Of a DNA stretch of 5,785 nucleotides, positions 1-5,114 are shown piece by piece (positions within the stretch are counted from its first letter, which is position 1; each line of letters begins with the position of its first letter). This DNA comes from Bacteroidales bacterium (GTDB lineage: Bacteria > Bacteroidota > Bacteroidia > Bacteroidales > F082): contig JADYZK010000134.1 of NCBI GenBank assembly GCA_020853175.1, positions 1 through 5,785 of the forward strand, read 5' to 3'. The notes beneath the pieces were generated by a model. The model ran no database searches. It was not told the DNA's origin and saw nothing but the letters and a program-made list of their open reading frames with translations. Position numbers and translations under genes: made by a program.

Positions 1-33
1 ACAACCCAGCGTTTTAAAAGCTATTTTTTTCAT
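1..33 (-). CDS. Second tRNA methylthiotransferase, N-terminus only (MtaB-like), runs off the left edge
   Basis: Reading leftward from the ATG at 33-31, the 11 visible codons give MKKIAFKTLGC. An N-terminus of the form (K)xAFxTLGC is typical of methylthiotransferases, where the Cys is the first ligand of the N-terminal [4Fe-4S] cluster; the AFKTLGC wording fits MtaB (which adds methylthio to t6A37 of tRNA) better than MiaB or RimO. The start codon overlaps the stop of the upstream miaB-type gene as ATGA (33-30), the arrangement expected for translational coupling in one operon. The call rests on 11 residues plus context: methylthiotransferase is likely, and the subfamily is a guess. The rest of the gene lies outside the window. 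Confidence 0.6.
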   Translation of the reverse strand, partial: MKKIAFKTLGC

Positions 34-1484
34 GCGGTAATGGTTTGATAAGCCGCTTCAGCAATGAGTTGGCCTTCGAGTGAAAGCGGAGTTGCGGTTT
101 GTATTTGAAGATCTACAAAACGACCGATGAGCTGCTGTTGTTCAGAGGCAAAGCGAATGACCAGTTTTCCTTCGGTGAGGGCCGAGAGATAACCCGCCTT
201 GCGATCGCGGCCACGCACCAACACCCGCACTTTTTTCCCTACAAGGGTTTTATTGTATTCTAACGCGTGTTTCGACAACTCGGCACTGAGCAGGTGATAC
301 CGTTCTTTTTTGGTTTCCTTAGGCACATCATCGGCCCAACGCGAACTGGCGGCTCCGGGGCGCACGCTGTATTGCGCGATATAGGCCATATTGTATTTAA
401 AAATCTCCATCGCAAGACGGGTGTTTTCAAACTGCTCGTCGGTTTCGCCTGTAAAACCCACAATAATATCAGTAAACACGGTGGCCTCGGGAATCAACCG
501 ACGGATGGTTTCCATAATATGCCGATACTTGTCCATGGTGTGTTTGCGGTTCATTCGCATGAGCACGGCATCGTCGCCCGACTGCAAAGGCAGATGGATT
601 TGTTTGGCTAAAACTAGATATTTTGAGATGACTTCGATCACCTCATCGGTCATATCGCGTGGATGCGGCGAAGTGAAATACACCCAAAATTCTTTCCCTG
701 ACTTTTGTCCATAATCACCAATTTGTTGCAGCAGTTGCGGAAAAGTGATTTCTTGACCACTTTTATCGAGGCCATAGGAATTCACATTTTGGCCCAACAA
801 AGTGATGGATTTAAAGCCTTTTTCAACAAGCAGATGCAGCTCATCCATGATTTCAACGGAAGGCCTCGATACTTCACGGCCACGGGTGTAGGGCACTGCA
901 CAGAAAGTGCAAAACTTATCGCAGCCGTTTTGGATGGGAATAAACGCTTCAAAATCGGATGTATAGGTAGGTTCAACATGCCAAAATTCATCAATTCCGG
1001 CAGCGGGATTGAGCTTCACACCAGATTTTATCAAGCTGCCAACGGCAACGTTTTGCATCACCGATTTGGCGTTAACTTTGGTGTCGGTTGGAGGATTTTC
1101 GGTGAAAAGATCGCTTTCGGGTTGCTGTAAAGAAGTTGGGGTTACAACGCCATATTGGCGAACCATATCGGGCAATTCAGGCAGTTCGCTCATGGGGAAA
1201 ACAAGGTCGAAAAGTTTCAAAAATTTCTCTCTGTCCGAAGGAAGAATACAACCAGAAACAAAGGTAATGAGACTTTTACGGTGTTTCATTTTGTTCCAGT
1301 GGGCAATACGCGAATACACTTTGTCAATGGCTTTTTGCCGCACAGAGCAAGCAATAATGCCGAGAATAGCAGCTTCATCTTCATTTTCAGTAGAGGTGAA
1401 GCCCATTTGGTGCATGACCGTCCGCACACGCTCGGTGTCGGACAAATTCATTTGGCAACCTAAAGATATAAGGTGGTATTTCAT
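30..1484 (-). CDS. miaB: MiaB-type tRNA-2-methylthio-N6-isopentenyladenosine synthase (radical SAM)
   Basis: A 484-residue cytoplasmic methylthiotransferase, close to the usual family length (E. coli MiaB has 474). It would add a methylthio group to C2 of isopentenyl-A37 in tRNAs. The N-terminal domain has three cluster cysteines: C10 in SLGCQMN, C46 in ACSVRQKA and C79 in SGCILP. The radical-SAM core has CxxxCxxC at C188/C192/C195, followed by VPYTRGREVSRP, GQNVNSYG (231-238), LPLQSGDD (298-305) and TDIIVGFTGETDEQF (338-352). A TRAM tRNA-binding domain occupies about 413-475. The text around C46 and the GREVSRP and GQNVNSYG motifs favour MiaB over RimO or MtaB. The linker between the first two domains (about 110-175) is longer than usual, putting the radical-SAM cysteines about 30 residues later than in E. 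coli. The start lies 23 bases after the reductase stop, without a Shine-Dalgarno sequence; the stop overlaps the next gene's ATG. The N-terminal wording, linker and TRAM domain recall Patescibacteria proteins, so transfer is possible. Confidence 0.9.
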   Translation of the reverse strand: MKYHLISLGCQMNLSDTERVRTVMHQMGFTSTENEDEAAILGIIACSVRQKAIDKVYSRIAHWNKMKHRKSLITFVSGCILPSDREKFLKLFDLVFPMSELPELPDMVRQYGVVTPTSLQQPESDLFTENPPTDTKVNAKSVMQNVAVGSLIKSGVKLNPAAGIDEFWHVEPTYTSDFEAFIPIQNGCDKFCTFCAVPYTRGREVSRPSVEIMDELHLLVEKGFKSITLLGQNVNSYGLDKSGQEITFPQLLQQIGDYGQKSGKEFWVYFTSPHPRDMTDEVIEVISKYLVLAKQIHLPLQSGDDAVLMRMNRKHTMDKYRHIMETIRRLIPEATVFTDIIVGFTGETDEQFENTRLAMEIFKYNMAYIAQYSVRPGAASSRWADDVPKETKKERYHLLSAELSKHALEYNKTLVGKKVRVLVRGRDRKAGYLSALTEGKLVIRFASEQQQLIGRFVDLQIQTATPLSLEGQLIAEAAYQTITA

Positions 1485-1507
1485 GAAATTTCTTGGATTA
1501 AAATAAC

Positions 1508-2161
1508 TTAGAAGTAAACTTCCGCATGTACCTGATCGGCAGGCACGCCTTGCTGTTCGAGTATTTCGAACACCTCGTGAATCATATTAAAATTACCGCA
1601 AAGGTAACAGTGGGTATCTTTTGAAACGGGATTTTGCTTGATATAGTCCGTCACCCTACCGTGAAAACGGCCGGTAGTATCGCCCGAGGTGCACACCACT
1701 TCGTTTTCAGGCGGATAATGGTCCTTTTCATACGCTTCGTTTCCATGGCGAACGCCATGAAGCAAGGTAAATTTGAGTTGAGGATAACTTTTTGTGAAAC
1801 TATGAAAGGGTGCGATGCCGCTACCGGTAGCCACAAATAAGAAAGGTGTTTTGTCAATCAATTGAGGATCAATGGTAAAAAAGCCCAAAGGCCCTTCAAC
1901 TTGCACTTTATCTCCGGTTTTGAGTTTTTTTAATGATTTACTCACCATGCCATCGTCAACCTCTTTGATAAGCACTTCAAAAAAGTCGTCGTTTTCGCCG
2001 CTATAAACAGAATATTCGCGGTTGTGAATGCTACCGGCTTTGCCCAACAGAAGGTGTTGACCAGCTTTGAAAGCAAGGCCTCGACGGGTCATTCTCAGCA
2101 CATAAGCCGATGGAGTAAGGTGTCGAACAGAAAGTATTTCGTGGATGTTATCAGCTTGCAT
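1508..2161 (-). CDS. Ferredoxin/flavodoxin-NADP reductase-like FAD oxidoreductase
   Basis: A 217-residue protein of the ferredoxin-NADP reductase superfamily, moving electrons between NAD(P)H and a small carrier through FAD. The N-terminal beta-barrel has the FAD motif REYSVYS (48-54) and DGMVSKSL (70-77), which would contact the pyrophosphate. The nucleotide-binding half has ATGSGIAPF (111-119), HGVRHGNEAYE (135-145), GRFHGRVTDY (164-173) and CGNFNMI (188-194). The C-terminus is AEVYF, with an aromatic end as in Fpr-type enzymes. There is no plant-type [2Fe-2S] domain and no signal peptide or membrane span, so it is a stand-alone cytoplasmic reductase of ordinary length. It is the first gene of the leftward cluster, 23 bases before the MiaB-type gene. 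Radical-SAM methylthiotransferases need low-potential electrons, and flavodoxin plus its reductase can serve E. coli MiaB, so a supply role is plausible but inferred. The physiological partner and the NADPH/NADH preference cannot be read from the sequence. Confidence 0.85.
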   Translation of the reverse strand: MQADNIHEILSVRHLTPSAYVLRMTRRGLAFKAGQHLLLGKAGSIHNREYSVYSGENDDFFEVLIKEVDDGMVSKSLKKLKTGDKVQVEGPLGFFTIDPQLIDKTPFLFVATGSGIAPFHSFTKSYPQLKFTLLHGVRHGNEAYEKDHYPPENEVVCTSGDTTGRFHGRVTDYIKQNPVSKDTHCYLCGNFNMIHEVFEILEQQGVPADQVHAEVYF

Positions 2162-2169
2162 GTAGTATG

Positions 2170-2191
2170 TATCAATGTTAAAGTATTGATA
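2170..2191. repeat. Inverted repeat just upstream of the reductase gene
   Basis: Perfect 7-base arms, TATCAAT (2170-2176) and ATTGATA (2185-2191), are separated by 8 bases and end 8 bases before the reductase ATG (minus strand). The sequence would form a weak AT-rich hairpin in the leader or a two-fold operator. In a region this AT-rich it may be chance. Confidence 0.3.
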
Positions 2192-2227
2192 TAGTTTTAT
2201 TTAGAATCATTTATAAGAAATGGGCTG

Positions 2228-2235
2228 CAAAAATA
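2228..2235 (-). promoter_or_regulatory. Candidate Bacteroidota -7 element for the reductase-methylthiotransferase cluster
   Basis: On the minus strand this reads TATTTTTG, an exact match to the Bacteroidota -7 consensus TAnnTTTG, about 67 bases upstream of the reductase start. No TTG -33 element is present at the expected 17-23 base distance, so the site is only a candidate. AT-rich sequence gives such matches easily. Confidence 0.25.
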
Positions 2236-2276
2236 AACAAAATATACGAAGCTGATTTTTATCGGAACCATCAAAA

Positions 2277-2305
2277 TTGTCAAAGTTTTGTACATTTACC
2301 GTTTG
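2277..2305 (+). promoter_or_regulatory. Candidate promoter for the coiled-coil/OmpA-like/GTPase operon
   Basis: TTG (2277-2279) is followed after 17 bases by TACCGTTTG (2297-2305), one base longer than the Bacteroidota -7 consensus TAnnTTTG. An overlapping alternative -7 box is TACATTTA (2291-2298). Either would place the transcription start roughly 30-50 bases before the first gene of the rightward operon. No match is perfect. Confidence 0.25.
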
Positions 2306-2348
2306 AACAGATCATTCTCCATGCATTGGTATTAAAGTATTCTACGTC

Positions 2349-2870
2349 ATGTCAAAAGAAGCCGAAAACATCACCAAAATCAGGGATATTTTATTTGGAA
2401 ACAACCTCACCGAATTTGAAAAACGCTTCGAGCGGAGCGAACAACATTACGGCGAAGCCTTGTCGAGTTTGGAACTTCAAACCGGTCGCCAGCTGTCAGA
2501 GCTAAGGGCATTAGCAGAAGAAAACCGCCAACAACAACATGCGCTCCTCCAAAAAGAAAAAAGCAGTTTAGAGGCAACCCTATCAGAAGTCAAAGAAGGA
2601 CAAGCAATGCTCGAACGCAAGTTGAATCAAACTGTTACAAGTTTTGAAACAGCTTTGGGAGAAACCCGTCAATGGCTCGTTGACAAAACCGAAAACCTTC
2701 ACCAAGAGCAAATAAGCTTGCTCAACGACTATAAAAAGCAAGTGGCTGAACTGTTTGCCGAACTTCAGAAAAGTAAAGTGGATCGCAGTGCGATGGCGAT
2801 TCTTTTTTCGGAAATCGCCCTTCATTTGGTAGATAAAAAAGATCAGAACGATGACACATCGGCGCGCTAA
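2349..2870 (+). CDS. Coiled-coil protein with IRDILFG box, first gene of the GTPase operon
   Basis: A 173-residue protein with no signal peptide or membrane span, so probably cytoplasmic. Three parts are visible. The N-terminus carries the box IRDILFG (11-17), followed by a charged helical stretch. Residues about 20-142 are almost entirely charged, Gln-rich and Leu-spaced, the pattern of a long coiled coil, with no Cys and few Gly or Pro. The C-terminus has VDRSAMAILFSEIALHLV (144-161), an amphipathic or hydrophobic helix before a charged tail. From memory, short proteins with an IRD-[IL]-[LI]-FG start and a VDR-x-(A/S)-hydrophobic-LxxxAxxL end occur beside OmpA-like and small-GTPase genes in other bacteria; I cannot verify this here. 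A scaffold or adaptor role for the proteins encoded downstream is inferred. The stop lies 13 bases before the next gene, so co-transcription is likely. No enzymatic motif is seen. Confidence 0.8.
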   Translation: MSKEAENITKIRDILFGNNLTEFEKRFERSEQHYGEALSSLELQTGRQLSELRALAEENRQQQHALLQKEKSSLEATLSEVKEGQAMLERKLNQTVTSFETALGETRQWLVDKTENLHQEQISLLNDYKKQVAELFAELQKSKVDRSAMAILFSEIALHLVDKKDQNDDTSAR

Positions 2871-2883
2871 AACACATTAACGC

Positions 2884-4605
2884 ATGGAAAACAAACCGTC
2901 AAACCACTCGGAGGAACTTTTGGAAGCCGGAAAACTGAATGAGCTCAGGAAGTTATTGATTGGGTTGAACCAGAGCGAGTTGGATCGAATAAAACTACTT
3001 CTGAACGACCCCCATGAGTTTTCAAAAGAGCTGAGCATCTTGTTGCCATACGCCATTCGTAAAATGATTGAACAAGGGGAAGTGTCAGTTGACAACCTCT
3101 TGCCATTCGTGGAAGAAGCCATGCACAAAAGCATTCAGAAAAACCCACAACGATTGGCCGATATTCTTTTTCCGGTGATGGGGCCGGCCATTCGTAAAGC
3201 CGTTTCTGAAGACCTCAAACGGATGATTGCCGCCATCAACACCTCCCTTGAATCAGGCTTTTCGCCCAAAACACTCAAATGGCGATTGCAAGCCCTCACC
3301 AGCAAAAGAAGTTTTACTGAAATTTTGATGGCCAACAGTTATGTTTACCATGTGAGCCACATTTTTTTAATTCACCGCGACACCGGAATATTGCTTCATG
3401 AAGAGCAAGCTAAAGAAAGCCGTGCACTTGAAGCCGACTTGATTTCTTCGATGTTGACTGCAATCCGCGATTTTGTGAGCGACTCCTTCAAATCAAGTGG
3501 CGCAGGAACCTTGGACGAGGTGCAGGTGGGCGACTTAAACATCCTTGTTGAGCAAGGACCTTACGCTGTTGTGGCTGCCATTATTGAAGGGCGACCACCG
3601 GCTGATTATCGCTTGACTCTTTCTGAAACCATTGAGGCAGTACATTTTAACCAAGGTACTGATTTAGAAAAATTTGACGGAAATACTTCCATTTTTCAGC
3701 TCTCGGCCAAGTTTTTACAAAATTGTTTGATCAAACAAAAGAAACAAACCAAAAGCAAACCACCCTATTTGGTGATTGTTTTGTTTGTGGCTTTTCTTGC
3801 CGGAATCACCTACTTTTTGGTTCAACGACAGCTGCAGCACAACAAACTCAATGCTTTTGCCGATCAACTCGAACGAACACCAGGATACCATCTTACCTCT
3901 CGAGATTTTAAAGGCAACACTATCTATATCAAGGGATTAAGAGATGTAATGAGTGATAATCCCAACGATATATCTGATAAAATGAACATTGAAAATCGCT
4001 TTGTTCATTTTGATTTTGAATCATATATATCTACCGATAGTGGCATCATTATCCAACGGGCCATTAAAGCGCTTTCGCCACCTGCAAGCGTTCAAATCTC
4101 GCTTCGCGATCAAACCCTAATCATTACAGGAGAGGCTTCGGAGCAATGGAAGACGAAAGCTTTGACGCAACAACCTTATATATATGGTATCAACAGCATA
4201 GATACAGAGCAGTTGACAAGTGGCACAAACCTGCAATGGATCATTCCTGCAATTGAAAAACACCGCTTTGATTTTGAAATCAATGTTGTAAACTTGACTG
4301 AGCAGCAACAAGTGAATTTTGATTCGCTCGTGCAAGCAGCACTTTTTCTTGACGAATTCAACCAAATGTATCAAAAGCGAATGGCTATTTACGTTCAGTC
4401 GTTTACCACAAAAAGTGGCAACCTTGATGCCAATTTAAAGGTTGCAAATCAACGAATTATTGCTTTTATTTCCTTGCTCGAAAAGGCCGGTGTTAACAGC
4501 AAACTTTTGGTTTCACAAGTGAAATTTGCTGAAGACCTCACGGAAAGTGTAAATTTGCGATCTGTTCGCTTTTCAGTTTTCGATAACAAACAAGCCAATC
4601 CATGA
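2884..4605 (+). CDS. Inner-membrane protein: roadblock/longin-like cytoplasmic half, one TM helix, BON-like and degenerate OmpA-like periplasmic half
   Basis: A 573-residue protein with one clear membrane helix at about 293-313, preceded by a basic stretch (KQKKQTKSK, 284-292). There is no signal peptide, so the predicted topology is N-terminus in the cytoplasm and C-terminus in the periplasm. Residues 1-140 are helical. Residues about 152-255 read as strand-strand-helix-three strands-helix (SHIFLIHRDTGILL 158-171; DLISSMLTAIRDFVSDSF 185-202; GDLNILVEQG and YAVVAAIIEG 216-236), the order seen in roadblock/longin folds that bind small GTPases. In the periplasmic part, PPASVQISLRDQTLIITGEAS (399-419) resembles a BON-type domain. 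Residues about 461-566 resemble an OmpA C-terminal peptidoglycan-binding domain (N517-x-x-V-A-x-x-R524), but the usual diaminopimelate-binding Asp position is Thr509. An in-frame TAA (2878-2880) fixes the start within a few bases. The stop overlaps the GTPase ATG. Coupling a membrane sensor or anchor to the GTPase is inferred. Confidence 0.8.
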   Translation: MENKPSNHSEELLEAGKLNELRKLLIGLNQSELDRIKLLLNDPHEFSKELSILLPYAIRKMIEQGEVSVDNLLPFVEEAMHKSIQKNPQRLADILFPVMGPAIRKAVSEDLKRMIAAINTSLESGFSPKTLKWRLQALTSKRSFTEILMANSYVYHVSHIFLIHRDTGILLHEEQAKESRALEADLISSMLTAIRDFVSDSFKSSGAGTLDEVQVGDLNILVEQGPYAVVAAIIEGRPPADYRLTLSETIEAVHFNQGTDLEKFDGNTSIFQLSAKFLQNCLIKQKKQTKSKPPYLVIVLFVAFLAGITYFLVQRQLQHNKLNAFADQLERTPGYHLTSRDFKGNTIYIKGLRDVMSDNPNDISDKMNIENRFVHFDFESYISTDSGIIIQRAIKALSPPASVQISLRDQTLIITGEASEQWKTKALTQQPYIYGINSIDTEQLTSGTNLQWIIPAIEKHRFDFEINVVNLTEQQQVNFDSLVQAALFLDEFNQMYQKRMAIYVQSFTTKSGNLDANLKVANQRIIAFISLLEKAGVNSKLLVSQVKFAEDLTESVNLRSVRFSVFDNKQANP

Positions 4606-5096
4606 TCAAAAAAAAAATAGCCATGTTGGGTGCCTTTGCTGTGGGCAAAACAAGTTTAGTGCAGCAATATGTGAACAGTATTTTTTCAGAAAAATACCAA
4701 ACCACCATAGGCGTAAAAATTGATCAAAAAAAAATTACGCTGAATGACCAAGATGTTACCCTCATGCTTTGGGATTTGTATGGCGACGACGATTTCATGA
4801 AGATGAAACCCACTTATCTGATGGGATCATCGGGCTACCTTTTGGTTGCTGATGGCACACGCAGCGAAACCATTGATGTGGCCATTGAACTGCAAAAGAT
4901 GGCTGCCGAAGCTACTCATAACGCTCCTTTTATCTTAATCATCAACAAAAGCGATTTGACTGAAACCTGGGAAATTACAGCTGAAACCATTCAAAAACTC
5001 CAACAAATGGGATGGAACATACTAATCACCAGCGCAAAAGAAAACATCATGGTTGAGGATGCTTTTCGACATTTGACCCAACTCATGATCTTATAA
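4602..5096 (+). CDS. Rab/Ras-like small GTPase of prokaryotic type
   Basis: A 164-residue single-domain GTPase with all five G motifs: P-loop GAFAVGKTS (10-18), switch I Thr35 in YQTTIGVKI (32-40), WDLYG (57-61) as G3, NKSD (115-118) as G4 and TSAKEN (143-148) as G5. The length and switch I wording match the Ras/Rab superfamily rather than Era/Obg-type GTPases. Two positions important for hydrolysis in Ras are changed: the Gly12 equivalent is Phe12, and the Gln61 equivalent is Asp62 (DLYGDDDF, 58-65). Similar acidic substitutions are, as far as I recall, usual in bacterial members, so this is probably not inactivation. The C-terminus (QLMIL) has no Cys, so there is no prenylation-type anchor and membrane recruitment would need a partner. 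The ATG overlaps the stop of the membrane protein gene (ATGA, 4602-4605), implying translational coupling and matched amounts. The downstream gene starts 18 bases after the stop. The cellular role is unknown. Confidence 0.9.
   Translation: MIKKKIAMLGAFAVGKTSLVQQYVNSIFSEKYQTTIGVKIDQKKITLNDQDVTLMLWDLYGDDDFMKMKPTYLMGSSGYLLVADGTRSETIDVAIELQKMAAEATHNAPFILIINKSDLTETWEITAETIQKLQQMGWNILITSAKENIMVEDAFRHLTQLMIL
4603..4617 (+). repeat. A10 homopolymer at the start of the GTPase gene, echoed at 4721-4734
   Basis: TGATC followed by ten A residues (A run 4608-4617) covers codons 3-5 and the first base of codon 6 of the GTPase. A second copy, TGATC followed by nine A (A run 4726-4734), lies about 120 bases downstream in the same gene. 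Runs this long are prone to polymerase slippage, which would shift the frame at the start of the protein. Confidence 0.6.
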
Positions 5097-5114
5097 AAAA
5101 CAACTTTATAGCGC

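Noticed and set aside
705..1130. Plus-strand frame of 141 codons (and others at 267-611, 391-714, 1009-1506, 1155-1463)
   Set aside because: All lie antisense to the clear MiaB-type gene, whose motifs are intact along its whole length; the translations show no recognisable domain.
1485..1507. Terminator or promoter between the reductase and MiaB-type genes
   Set aside because: Only 23 bases, with no inverted repeat, T-run or promoter-like box.
2583..2825. Minus-strand frame of 80 codons inside the coiled-coil gene
   Set aside because: Shadow of a gene with strong coiled-coil coding character and conserved-looking end motifs.
4117..4374. Minus-strand frames of 85 and 61 codons inside the membrane protein gene
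   Set aside because: Antisense to the periplasmic part of a continuous 573-codon gene; no motif and no start context.
4602..4605. The 4-base overlap as a possible frameshift or gene split
   Set aside because: Both products are complete, with proper termini: an OmpA-like end upstream and a P-loop right after the start downstream. ATGA overlaps are normal translational coupling.
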